Assembly: GCA_002353275.1 (NCBI GenBank)
Contig: DEJH01000070.1
Coordinates: 26,617 to 40,317, forward strand
Length of the DNA: 13,701 nucleotides
Direction of reading: 5' to 3'
DNA from: Caryophanales bacterium UBA2753
GTDB lineage: Bacteria > Bacillota_I > Bacilli_A > RFN20 > CAG-826
The notes below the pieces were generated by a model. It was not told the origin of the DNA. It ran no database searches and saw only the letters and a list, made by a program, of their open reading frames with translations. The position numbers and the translations under genes were made by a program. Positions 5,424-13,103 of the stretch are shown one piece after another; within the stretch, counting starts at the first letter, position 1; each line of letters opens with the position of its first letter.

Positions 5424-6395
5424 CTATTTCTCAACACATAAGCCATATATATAGCTTTCTAGATCAAATTCTTTGAGGTCTTCCATTTTTTCTCCTAGAC
5501 CAATAAATCTTACCGGAACTCCAAGTTCATCTCTAATCGCTAAAATGATGCCACCTTTACTAGTTCCATCCATCTTAGTAATTACTACACCTGTTAAATC
5601 AGTGACTTCGGCAAAAGCTTTAGCCTGAACAACACCATTTTGACCAGTAGTAGCATCAATGATTAAGAAAGTTTCATGTGGGGCGTTAGGAATAACTTTA
5701 GAGATAACTCTTTTCATTTTTGAGAGTTCATCCATTAAATATTGTTTTGATTGTAGTCGACCTGCAACATCGACGATTACTAAATCGACATTATCTCTTT
5801 TTGCTTTACTCATTCCTTCATAAGCAACAGAGCTAGGATCTGAATTATATTCACCTTTAACAATCTCTATATTTAAACGATCTGCCCAGATTTGAAGTTG
5901 TTCGGTTGCGCCTGCTCTAAAAGTATCTGCAGCAACCAAAAGAACGGACTTCTTACGGTCTAAATACCTTTTAGCAAGCTTCGCTATTGTTGTAGTTTTA
6001 CCAACTCCATTAACACCAACAACAAGTAAAACAGTTGGACCATTTTCAACAAAACGAACATCGACAACTTGTTCACCCTTTTCCATATATTGGTTAAACA
6101 TGTGGTCGATTAAGATTTCATTTATTTCTTCTGAATCAGTAATTCTTTTCGCTTTACTTTCTTCAAGAACTTCATCAATCACTTTAAGAGCGAATTTTAC
6201 TCCGACATCACTTTCAATTAATATTTCTTCAAGTTCTTCAAAATATTCTTGGTTAACTTTCTTATATTTTTTTGAAAGAGTATTTAATTTAGTGGAAAAA
6301 TTATGACGAGATTTCGCCATACCTTCGGAATAGGATTCAATATTTTCGGTTTTCTTTTTTGAAAACTTCTCTTTTAAAAATGATAATAGACCCAT
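5424..6395 (-). CDS. ftsY: Signal recognition particle receptor FtsY
   Basis: This 323-residue SRP GTPase is the membrane receptor for the Ffh-ribosome complex. A short basic/amphipathic N-terminus (G-L-L-S-F-L-K-E-K-F-S-K-K-K) replaces the long acidic A domain of E. coli FtsY. Then follow the N domain (about 30-110) and the G domain with G1 G-V-N-G-V-G-K-T-T (127-135), A-A-D-T-F-R-A-G-A (155-163), D-V-A-G-R-L-Q (209-215; usually D-T-A-G-R), T-K-M-D-G (273-277) and the closing G-L-G-E-K-M-E-D-L (299-307). AAGAGGAG lies 6 nt before the ATG, and the start shares one base with the rnc stop (TAATG). smc, which precedes ftsY in Bacillus, is absent. Confidence 0.97.
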   Translation of the reverse strand: MGLLSFLKEKFSKKKTENIESYSEGMAKSRHNFSTKLNTLSKKYKKVNQEYFEELEEILIESDVGVKFALKVIDEVLEESKAKRITDSEEINEILIDHMFNQYMEKGEQVVDVRFVENGPTVLLVVGVNGVGKTTTIAKLAKRYLDRKKSVLLVAADTFRAGATEQLQIWADRLNIEIVKGEYNSDPSSVAYEGMSKAKRDNVDLVIVDVAGRLQSKQYLMDELSKMKRVISKVIPNAPHETFLIIDATTGQNGVVQAKAFAEVTDLTGVVITKMDGTSKGGIILAIRDELGVPVRFIGLGEKMEDLKEFDLESYIYGLCVEK

Positions 6396-7075
6396 TAGAC
6401 ACTCCTCTTACTAAGGGCGTCTTTAGCAGCCTCTTCTTCAGCAGCCTTTTTAGATTTGCCGCTTCCTCTTCCTAAAATTAAACCATTAAATAAAACTTCA
6501 ACTTCAAAAGTACGATCATGAGCAGGACCGCTTTCACCGATCAAGACATATTTAACAGCTTCTCGATACTCAGATTGAATTTCTTCTTGTAAACGTGTTT
6601 TAGCGTCCACAATATCATCAATTCCAGTATTTAAAATATCTTCGTAGAAAATATCTTTGACGACTCTATAAGTCTCTTCAATTCCTTTATCAAGATAAAG
6701 AGCGCCCATAAAGGCTTCAAAGACATCTTCTAAAATCTTATCGCTTTTATATAATTGATCCTTACTAATTGAATGGCCAATACGGATATATTCATTAATT
6801 TGATATTTACGACAGTAATTAGCAAGAGATTTAGAACACACTAAATATGACCGGAGTTTGCTCATTAAACCTTGATCCATCTCTGGATGTAAATTAAAAA
6901 TTAAATCAGCAGTAACAAAACCAATTACGGAATCACCAACAAATTCAAGTCTTTCATAATCTTGATGTTTAGTGTTTTGTTCTGAATTTGCAGAAGGATG
7001 GGTTAACGCTAAAAGATATAATTCTTCACTATTAGGTTTTATATGAAATCTTGAGAAAATCGATAGGAAGTCCAT
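6395..7075 (-). CDS. rnc: Ribonuclease III
   Basis: This 226-residue endonuclease cuts double-stranded RNA, including rRNA precursors and sense/antisense duplexes. The catalytic domain has L-A-L-T-H-P-S (22-28), the signature E-R-L-E-F-V-G-D-S (41-49) with metal ligands E44 and D48, and I-L-E-D-V-F-E-A-F-M-G-A-L (114-126) with D117 and E120. The C-terminal dsRNA-binding domain (about 155-224) contains G-x-G-x-S-K-K-x-A-E-E-x-A-A. AAGGAGG lies 8 nt before the ATG, inside plsX. The start shares one base with the plsX stop (TAATG), and the stop shares one with the ftsY start. Confidence 0.97.
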   Translation of the reverse strand: MDFLSIFSRFHIKPNSEELYLLALTHPSANSEQNTKHQDYERLEFVGDSVIGFVTADLIFNLHPEMDQGLMSKLRSYLVCSKSLANYCRKYQINEYIRIGHSISKDQLYKSDKILEDVFEAFMGALYLDKGIEETYRVVKDIFYEDILNTGIDDIVDAKTRLQEEIQSEYREAVKYVLIGESGPAHDRTFEVEVLFNGLILGRGSGKSKKAAEEEAAKDALSKRSV

Positions 7076-8040
7076 TAAATTCCCTCCTTAATCTTATTTC
7101 TTAAGTCGCTTGCGACTAATTTTTTAGCAACATTTATCGCACAATACATTGAATAAGCATCCGCATTTCCATGTACTTTTACTACGACACCATTAACTCC
7201 TAAAAGCATCGCTCCACCTGTAGATTTATAATCCATTGTTTCAGTCATCTCTTTAATTCCTTTACGAACGTGGAGATAACCTAACATAGTCCATAAATTC
7301 TTTTTGAAAGCATTTTTAATAAATCCCGCCATCATCTTAGCCATTCCTTCACTACTTTTAAGGAAGACGTTACCGGTAAAACCATCAGTAACAATAACAT
7401 CAGCTTCACCATTAAGAGCGTTTCTTGCTTCAATATTTCCTTTGAAAAGAGGATTATCAGCAAGTAATTTATAAGCTTGCTTACCTACTGGAGATCCTTT
7501 TCCTGGTTCAGTTCCATTAGATAATAAATAAACTTTAGGTTCTTCTACTCCTAAGATATGTTTGGAATATAAGGCTCCCATTAAGGCAAATTGTTTTAAT
7601 TCTTCAGGAGAGTTTTCATTACTTGCTCCAATATCTAAAATAACAACATAATGTCCTTTAATTTTAGTAGGGAAAGGAGCAATAAAAGCTGCTCTATTAA
7701 CTCCTGGAATAGTTTTAAGTAATAAAGTGGAAGAAGAAAGGAATCCTCCAGTAGAGCCACTAGATACAATCGCGTCAACCTTACCTTCTTTTGCTAATGA
7801 AACTGTCTTAAACATCGAGGAGTTCTTCATCCTCATTACTTCAAGAGGTCCAGCTTCCATAGGGACGATATCAGGAGCGTCTACAATTTCACATTTTCCT
7901 TCTAATTTAGATAATTCTTCTTTTTTTCCAACCGCGGTAATAGAAACATCAGGGTGATCTTTAAGGAAATTTAAGATTCCTTCCACCACAGGAGCGCTTC
8001 CATTATCTCCGCCTAAAGTATCAACTGCAATTTTAATCAT
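7075..8040 (-). CDS. plsX: Phosphate acyltransferase PlsX
   Basis: From the ATG at 8040 the protein has 321 residues. It begins M-I-K-I-A-V-D-T-L-G-G-D-N-G, matching the family opening. Other motifs are G-K-V-D-A-I-V-S-S-G-S-T-G-G (about 87-100 from M1), D-I-G-A-S, and D-V-I-V-T-D-G-F-T-G-N-V-F-L-K. PlsX interconverts acyl-ACP and acyl-phosphate, the substrate of the glycerol-3-phosphate acyltransferase PlsY, at the membrane surface. An upstream in-frame TTG (8070) would add ten residues without homology and is rejected. No Shine-Dalgarno is present; a -10 box ends 7 nt before the ATG. It leads the plsX-rnc-ftsY-ylxM-ffh operon. fapR, fabD, fabG and acpP, its usual Bacillus neighbours, are missing. 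Confidence 0.95.
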   Translation of the reverse strand: MIKIAVDTLGGDNGSAPVVEGILNFLKDHPDVSITAVGKKEELSKLEGKCEIVDAPDIVPMEAGPLEVMRMKNSSMFKTVSLAKEGKVDAIVSSGSTGGFLSSSTLLLKTIPGVNRAAFIAPFPTKIKGHYVVILDIGASNENSPEELKQFALMGALYSKHILGVEEPKVYLLSNGTEPGKGSPVGKQAYKLLADNPLFKGNIEARNALNGEADVIVTDGFTGNVFLKSSEGMAKMMAGFIKNAFKKNLWTMLGYLHVRKGIKEMTETMDYKSTGGAMLLGVNGVVVKVHGNADAYSMYCAINVAKKLVASDLRNKIKEGI

Positions 8041-8047
8041 ATTAGTT

Positions 8048-8056
8048 AGTATAGCA
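8048..8056 (-). promoter_or_regulatory. plsX operon promoter (extended -10, predicts leaderless mRNA)
   Basis: The minus strand reads TGCTATACT, an extended TGn -10 with five of six consensus bases in TATACT (8053-8048). The next 7 nt are AACTAAT, then the plsX ATG, so transcription should begin at or within a base of the start codon. The -35 at 17 bp (TTTTAA) is poor, as is usual when an extended -10 is present. Confidence 0.55.
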
Positions 8057-8072
8057 AAAAATAATATCAATT

Positions 8073-8089
8073 AAAACCAAATAGGTTTT
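8073..8089 (-). terminator. Weak hairpin between recG and plsX
   Basis: AAAACC and GGTTTT (8073-8078 and 8084-8089) form a 6-bp stem around a 5-nt loop, 8 nt after the recG stop. On the minus strand the stem ends in TTTT but is then followed by AATTGATATT, a poor U-tract. It may be a weak recG terminator, allowing part of the transcription to read into plsX. Confidence 0.35.
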
Positions 8090-8097
8090 CTCTCTTA

Positions 8098-10101
8098 TTA
8101 AGCTTTTATAAAATCATCTTCTTCAATCTGTTTTAAGATGTAATTAATTAAATAAGAATATTCTTTGTTATCACGATTTTTGATAATCGTTTTCGCATCG
8201 TCTCTAGCAGCGATAAAGATTTTAATATCATCAATTAAATTCAAATATCGAAAATCAGGAATTCCAGATTGTTTTAAGCCCACTAATTCTCCTGGACCAC
8301 GTATTGATAAATCTTTTTCCGCGATTTCAAAGCCATCATTAGATCTTACTAAGATTTCTAGCTTGTCTTTTTCACTCATATCAGAAATCGCTAATAAGCA
8401 AACAGATTTAAAGCCATCTCTTCCGATTCTTCCTCTTAATTGGTGAAGAGAGGCCAAACCAAAAGAATTAGCATCATAAATTACCATGCAACTCGCATTT
8501 TTAACATCAATTCCAACTTCAATAACCTGAGTGGATACTAGAATATCAATATCGCCAAAAACAAAATCATTAAGAACTTTTTCTTTCTCTTCTTGTTTCA
8601 TTTTTCCATGCAAAAGACCGACTTTTGCCCCAAATTTCAGTACAAATCGGGCATAAAGCTTTTCTGCCGAATATTTACCTTCTTCACTAAATTCGATCAA
8701 AGGAGCGACAACATAAGCTTTTCTACCGTTATCAATATATTTACCTACAATCTCCATTATCTTCTCATCTTCAGAATTAATAATTCTAGTCACTACATCA
8801 CGTTTTACATTAGGGAATTTATATAATGTTGAGATCGATAAATCCCCATAAATAGATAAAGCTAAAGAACGAGGGATTGGAGTTGCGGACATCATTAACA
8901 GATCAGCGTGATCTCCTTTATTCATTAACGCTTTTCTTTGGTTAACTCCAAAACGATGTTGTTCATCAATGATCACTAGTCCTAAAGAAGAATAGACTAC
9001 TGATTTTGTAAATAAAGCATGAGTCCCAATAATGATATCGTAATATCCTTCTTCGATATCTCGATATATTTCTTTCTTTTCACTAATAGGGGTAGAACCT
9101 ACTAATAAAGCAATTTTAATTTTCGTATCTTTAAATAATTTTTTGGCGTTTTCATAATGTTGTCTAGCTAGTACTTCTGTTGGTGCCATTAAAGCGCCTT
9201 GATCGCCTCTAACGTAATTGGCGTATAACGCAATAAAAGAAACTAAAGTCTTACCAGTACCAACATCTCCTTGTAGTAATCTATACATTAAAGAAGATTG
9301 ATTCATATCTTCGATAATTTCTTTAGAGGCCACTATTTGATCCTCAGTTAATTCGTATGGAAGAGAAGAAATAAAAGGAGTGCAACTTTCTAAACCGATT
9401 GGCTCTTTTTTAATTTTAGAAAGAGACTTATTGCTTTCATTAATTAATTGATTTTTTAAAGAAAAACAAAGGGCTTCTTCATATTTTAGATAACGTAAAC
9501 TTTGATGGATATCATTATAGCTTCGAGGTTGATGTGCAAATTTTAATGCTTCTTCTTTATTAATTAGACGATATTTGTTCATTAATGAATATGGGACTAA
9601 TGAATATATCTTTCCTTTTAATTCGTTTAAAGACTTATTTACGAGGTTTATATAATCTTTATTAGCAAAATCACGCGGTAATGTGTATAAAGGCCTAATA
9701 GCCTTATTTTTAGCGATTTTACCGCTTACTATATTTATTAAATTAATTACATTTTTCTTTTTATCAAAAACACCGATGATCGTGTAATATTCTTCAACCT
9801 TAATCATCTTTATTAAATAGGGACGATTATAGGCTATAACTTTAAAATATGTTCCCTTATCAGTTAAAACATCAAAAGAAGAAATGGAGATCTTTTTAAA
9901 AGATTTAGCTAAAGAAACATTATTTATCGCTTTCGCATAGATTGTTACTCTTTCTTTATCTTCTAAACCTCTTTCATTAGTTAAAGAATAATCATCGTAT
10001 CTTCTTGGAAGATGATTTAAAACATCATAAAAAGAATAGATTCCCATCTGATAAAGAAGAGAATTTAATCTTGGAGAATGAGTGAGTTTTTCTTTCGCCA
10101 T
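8098..10101 (-). CDS. recG: ATP-dependent DNA helicase RecG
   Basis: This 667-residue protein, near the usual 680, is the superfamily 2 helicase that regresses stalled forks and migrates Holliday junctions. It has an N-terminal wedge/OB region (about 1-200, with H-L-P-R-R-Y-D-D-Y at 30-38). Helicase motifs are G-D-V-G-T-G-K-T (278-285), A-P-T-E-V-L-A-x-Q-H (306-315), D-E-Q-H-R-F-G (379-385), S-A-T-P-I-P-R (405-411), S-T-Q-V-I-E-V-G-I-D (523-532) and Q-L-R-G-R-I-G-R (554-561), followed by the RecG C-terminal G-P-G-E-x-x-G-x-x-Q-S-G. It starts 27 nt after fakA. No usable Shine-Dalgarno exists (AAGG is 16 nt away), and the fakA terminator occupies the gap, so the gene may use its own promoter and a leaderless start. 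Confidence 0.97.
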   Translation of the reverse strand: MAKEKLTHSPRLNSLLYQMGIYSFYDVLNHLPRRYDDYSLTNERGLEDKERVTIYAKAINNVSLAKSFKKISISSFDVLTDKGTYFKVIAYNRPYLIKMIKVEEYYTIIGVFDKKKNVINLINIVSGKIAKNKAIRPLYTLPRDFANKDYINLVNKSLNELKGKIYSLVPYSLMNKYRLINKEEALKFAHQPRSYNDIHQSLRYLKYEEALCFSLKNQLINESNKSLSKIKKEPIGLESCTPFISSLPYELTEDQIVASKEIIEDMNQSSLMYRLLQGDVGTGKTLVSFIALYANYVRGDQGALMAPTEVLARQHYENAKKLFKDTKIKIALLVGSTPISEKKEIYRDIEEGYYDIIIGTHALFTKSVVYSSLGLVIIDEQHRFGVNQRKALMNKGDHADLLMMSATPIPRSLALSIYGDLSISTLYKFPNVKRDVVTRIINSEDEKIMEIVGKYIDNGRKAYVVAPLIEFSEEGKYSAEKLYARFVLKFGAKVGLLHGKMKQEEKEKVLNDFVFGDIDILVSTQVIEVGIDVKNASCMVIYDANSFGLASLHQLRGRIGRDGFKSVCLLAISDMSEKDKLEILVRSNDGFEIAEKDLSIRGPGELVGLKQSGIPDFRYLNLIDDIKIFIAARDDAKTIIKNRDNKEYSYLINYILKQIEEDDFIKA

Positions 10102-10133
10102 AAAATAAAAATAACAACCTTACGATTGTTATT
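10102..10133 (-). terminator. Intrinsic terminator of fakA, abutting the recG start
   Basis: On the minus strand AATAACAATC (10133-10124) pairs with GGTTGTTATT (10119-10110), ten pairs including one T-G. The loop GTAA is a GNRA tetraloop closed by C-G. The tail TTTATTTT then runs to the recG ATG. The fakA stop codon is within the left arm. Confidence 0.65.
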
Positions 10134-10136
10134 CAA
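10108..10136 (-). promoter_or_regulatory. Possible recG promoter overlapping the fakA 3' end
   Basis: On the minus strand TTGAAT (10136-10131) is followed after 17 bp by TATTTT (10113-10108), preceded by TGT, so it is an extended -10. Only 6 nt separate it from the recG ATG. Each hexamer matches four of six consensus bases. The same DNA forms the fakA terminator, so T-richness alone could create this match. Confidence 0.35.
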
Positions 10137-11811
10137 CACCTATTAAGAAAGAATAGATATTTTGATGTCCTTCTTTGATATCAATATTCAAATCTGGATA
10201 TTTATTTTCAATCTTCTTTTTACTTTCAAAGATATCTTCTCTAGAAACATCTTCTCCTAAGAAAATAGTAAGAAGAGCACTATCTTCGTCAATCATCTTA
10301 TCAATTAAATTGAGAAGACAATCAAATTTATCTTTATCACCAGTGACGATATCTTTTTCAAAAATACCAATGAAATCATCTTTAGCGATTTTGATTCCGT
10401 TTAGTTCGCAATCTCTAATTGAGAAAGTAACTTCACCACTTTTAATTCTCTTAAGAGAATATTTCATGTTCTTAAGATTTTCTTCCGGATCACTTTCAGG
10501 ATCAAAATTTAAAGCCGCGACAATTCCTTGAGGAATAGTTTTCGAAGGAATAACGAAGACGTTTCTTCCACTTTCACTAGCCAAATCAGCAGCTTGGTTA
10601 GCAGCCATAACGATATTAGAGTTATTTGGAAGAATAAAGATATTATCAGTTTTAAGTTTATTAATCGCAGAGAGGAAATCTTCACTACTTGGATTCATAG
10701 TTTGACCACCACTAACGATTAAAGTAACACCAATTTCTTTAAAATATTGAGAGATGCCACTTCCACTACTAACTGCAATAATTGCATTATGTTCATCAAC
10801 GAAAGCAGGATCAACTTCTTCTAAAGAGACTTCTTCATTAACTAAATCAACATGTTCTTCAACGTGAGCACCATTTTCAAGGTTATGATGTTGCTCAGTC
10901 ATATTTTCAATTTTTAATTTTATAAATTCGCCATATTGTTGAGCGTAATTCAGGATTTCACCAGGAGTTAAGGTATGAACGTGGACTTTAACGATATCTT
11001 CATCTTTAACAACCACTAAAGATTGACCATGATTATTGAGCCATTCGGTAAACCTCTTTTGGTTGAAGATCTTTTTCGCTGAATCTGGTCCTAAAGACAT
11101 AATAAATTCAGTACAATACCCAAATTCTTCTTCAGCAATTGAAGCCGCAGCAGCGCTTAATGGGGCGCTACTAACATCACTATTACGAGTTACGAATTCA
11201 TCTTTACTGGCTAAATACATTCCTTCGATGATTCTCACTAAACCAGTGCCACCACTATCAACGACACCAACTTCTTTTAATACAGGGAGAAGTTCAGGAG
11301 TTCTATTTAAAGATAAATTAGCTTCCTTAAGAAGGATTTCTAATGTTTTTTCAATCGACATTCCTTCTTTGACTTTTTTATTTAATGCAGCACTACTTTC
11401 TCTAATAACTGTAAGAATAGTTCCTTCTACTGGTCTCATAACTGCTTTATAAGCGGTTTCACTACCCATTTTAAAAGCAGTAGCAAGAGTTAAAGAATCA
11501 ACTTCATCAATGCCTTCTAAAGCACTAGCAAAGCCTCTAAAGATTTGAGAAGTAATAACTCCAGAATTACCACGAGCCCCCATTAATAAGCCATGCGCAA
11601 AAGTTTTAGCGACAGTATAAACATCCGCACTATCTTTGAGTTCATTAATTTCATTAGCACCGCTAGTTAAAGTGAGGTTCATGTTAATACCTGTATCTCC
11701 ATCAGGAACAGGGAAAACATTAAGTGCGTCGACTTCTGGATAATGATTATATAGATTATTACTAGCCGAGACTAGTAATCTTTTAAGTATTTTAGAATCA
11801 ATAGTTTTCAT
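10129..11811 (-). CDS. fakA: Fatty acid kinase subunit FakA (DAK2 domain, YloV family)
   Basis: From the ATG at 11811 the protein has 560 residues, close to the staphylococcal FakA. The N-terminal DAK2/DhaL kinase domain shows L-N-V-F-P-V-P-D-G-D-T-G-I-N-M (31-45), whose Asp residues bind ATP-Mg, and G-A-R-G-N-S-G-V-I-T-S-Q (78-89). The middle domain keeps Cys233 (G-Y-C-T-E-F) and His277/His279 (V-H-V-H-T), which match the zinc-site pattern of the family. The C-terminal third is the DegV-like part. FakA phosphorylates fatty acid held by FakB, giving acyl-phosphate for PlsY or PlsX; no fakB lies here. An in-frame TTG at 11832 would add seven residues and is less likely. No Shine-Dalgarno is visible; the leader is only about 23 nt. 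Confidence 0.94.
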   Translation of the reverse strand: MKTIDSKILKRLLVSASNNLYNHYPEVDALNVFPVPDGDTGINMNLTLTSGANEINELKDSADVYTVAKTFAHGLLMGARGNSGVITSQIFRGFASALEGIDEVDSLTLATAFKMGSETAYKAVMRPVEGTILTVIRESSAALNKKVKEGMSIEKTLEILLKEANLSLNRTPELLPVLKEVGVVDSGGTGLVRIIEGMYLASKDEFVTRNSDVSSAPLSAAAASIAEEEFGYCTEFIMSLGPDSAKKIFNQKRFTEWLNNHGQSLVVVKDEDIVKVHVHTLTPGEILNYAQQYGEFIKLKIENMTEQHHNLENGAHVEEHVDLVNEEVSLEEVDPAFVDEHNAIIAVSSGSGISQYFKEIGVTLIVSGGQTMNPSSEDFLSAINKLKTDNIFILPNNSNIVMAANQAADLASESGRNVFVIPSKTIPQGIVAALNFDPESDPEENLKNMKYSLKRIKSGEVTFSIRDCELNGIKIAKDDFIGIFEKDIVTGDKDKFDCLLNLIDKMIDEDSALLTIFLGEDVSREDIFESKKKIENKYPDLNIDIKEGHQNIYSFLIGVE

Positions 11812-11823
11812 TTTTGTTTTTTT

Positions 11824-11840
11824 CTTATGCAATGCATAAG
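11824..11840. promoter_or_regulatory. Perfect inverted repeat at the fakA transcription start (candidate operator)
   Basis: CTTATGCATTGCATAAG (minus-strand reading) has perfect 8-bp arms around one base. It begins right after the -10 box and spans the predicted start near 11834, the classic place for a repressor site. It does not match the FapR operator pattern as known in Bacillus. It could alternatively act as a 5' RNA hairpin. Confidence 0.5.
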
Positions 11841-11869
11841 ATTTTACTTATAGTGTGCTCTTTTGTCAA
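11841..11869 (-). promoter_or_regulatory. fakA promoter (near-consensus)
   Basis: On the minus strand a perfect -35 TTGACA (11869-11864), a 17-bp spacer and TAAAAT (11846-11841, five of six) form the best sigma-A-type promoter in the window. It occupies the 64-nt gap between the isomerase-like gene and fakA. Confidence 0.85.
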
Positions 11870-11875
11870 GTTTAC

Positions 11876-13096
11876 CTATTTGTCCTCTTCGTTAGTCTGA
11901 TTGTAAAACTTCATCAAATTATAAAATTCTGGAATCACATTTCCGTAAACAATAATCACATGATTTCCATATCCACCACTGATGAGATGATATAAATCTT
12001 CTGGATCAGAAATTTTGACATTGATTTGAGTACGACAATAATCAGCAAAGGTTTCATTTTTGTCAATTTCGCCTTTAATAAATAAGATTTTTCTTAAATC
12101 AGGGAAGATCTTGCAGATTGTCACTTCTCCTAAATCTAAATCGCCTCTAATTCCAATTCCTAATCCACTTTCAAAATGAGTCATAAATTTGGTGTTTTTG
12201 ACCATATTTAATGGAACGGTACAGTGAGCAAATAAAGCGCTTTCAGTCTTTAAATCAATTTTACTTGGGTTAGCTTGGAAAGATGATTTTCCTGTACCAG
12301 CTTTAATGATAAACATTGTAAGCATAGAAGGAATGTCACCTTCACAAGTACCAACAATACCTTCTTCATTAAGCATCGCTAAAGCTAAACAAGCAGTGTT
12401 TTTATATTCTTCAATTAAATCAAAGCAACGAATTGTAAATCCTTTTAAATTATATTTTTCAACAATTCTTTTAATTCCAGAATAAATTAATAAAGCACCT
12501 TCTAAATATTTGTTATCTTTGCCAAGTTTTTTAACATTAGCAAGTTTAGGAATATTATCTAAAATTCCTTTATTAATTTCTTCTTTAAGTTCATTAGTAG
12601 AAATATCCACTAAATTGATATTAAATTTTTCTTTGACCTTTTGATAATCAACAGTTGAGGCGATTAACCAATCGCTTGGTTTACCAATTACGCCTAAAGA
12701 AGCCCCATCAATTTCTCTTTGAGCGGTAAATAATTTAACCGTATCAATAATTCCATAAGCGATTTCTTTTTCACTTCCAAAGAGTAAAAAGCAATCTTCA
12801 TTTTGCTTTAATAAAAAAGATTTAATCTCAAAACATGCAGGGAGTGAGTTATTTTTACAAGTTGAGATTAAAATGATTGGTCGAGGTAATTCTTTTTCGA
12901 TCTTGGCGAAATATTGTTCACTGCCGCCAGTTTCGATAAATAGGACTGTCGCTTTTGCGTCTTTATCCCCTTCGACAAGTTCTAAATCTTCTTCAAAAAG
13001 TTCATTATTAATCTCGTTAATAAAGTCGTCATCTGCCTTTTTGAAATTAGCGTTTGGATCTAATGAGTTAGATAATCTAATTAAATTAATGTTCAT
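11876..13096 (-). CDS. L-fucose/L-arabinose isomerase-like protein, substrate unknown
   Basis: This is a 406-residue cytoplasmic protein with no signal peptide or membrane helix. The C-terminal half resembles the sugar (L-fucose-type) isomerase fold. It has R-C-F-D-L (223-227), an acidic G-T-C-E-G-D-I-P-S-M-L-T (249-260), then F-Q-A-N-P (273-277), the A-H-C-T-V-P (290-295) and G-G-Y-G-N-H-V-I-I-V-Y-G-N (374-386). In that family Glu, Asp and His residues at such places hold the catalytic metal; here Glu252, Asp226 or Asp254, and His291 or His379 are candidates. The N-terminal half (1-200) is diverged. True fucose isomerases are about 590 residues, so this is a shorter relative. It lies directly downstream of the rrn operon, with no sugar kinase, aldolase or transporter beside it. 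No Shine-Dalgarno; a TATAAT ends 7 nt before ATG. Confidence 0.7.
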   Translation of the reverse strand: MNINLIRLSNSLDPNANFKKADDDFINEINNELFEEDLELVEGDKDAKATVLFIETGGSEQYFAKIEKELPRPIILISTCKNNSLPACFEIKSFLLKQNEDCFLLFGSEKEIAYGIIDTVKLFTAQREIDGASLGVIGKPSDWLIASTVDYQKVKEKFNINLVDISTNELKEEINKGILDNIPKLANVKKLGKDNKYLEGALLIYSGIKRIVEKYNLKGFTIRCFDLIEEYKNTACLALAMLNEEGIVGTCEGDIPSMLTMFIIKAGTGKSSFQANPSKIDLKTESALFAHCTVPLNMVKNTKFMTHFESGLGIGIRGDLDLGEVTICKIFPDLRKILFIKGEIDKNETFADYCRTQINVKISDPEDLYHLISGGYGNHVIIVYGNVIPEFYNLMKFYNQTNEEDK

Positions 13097-13103
13097 ATTA
13101 TTT

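Noticed and set aside
5423..5446. Longer YlxM start at 5446
   Set aside because: Overlaps ftsY and adds residues not typical of the family; ATG right after the ftsY stop is the better choice.
8041..8070. N-terminal extension of PlsX from TTG at 8070
   Set aside because: PlsX proteins start at the M-I-K-I-A-V-D equivalent; the extension has no ribosome binding site and overlaps the -10 box.
11036..11452. 138-codon plus-strand reading frame inside fakA
   Set aside because: Antisense shadow; composition follows the fakA codons.
11811..11837. Ten-codon upstream frame (ATG at 11837) ending in ATGA with the fakA start
   Set aside because: Its ATG lies only 3 nt after the -10 box, upstream of the likely transcription start, so it would not be in the mRNA.
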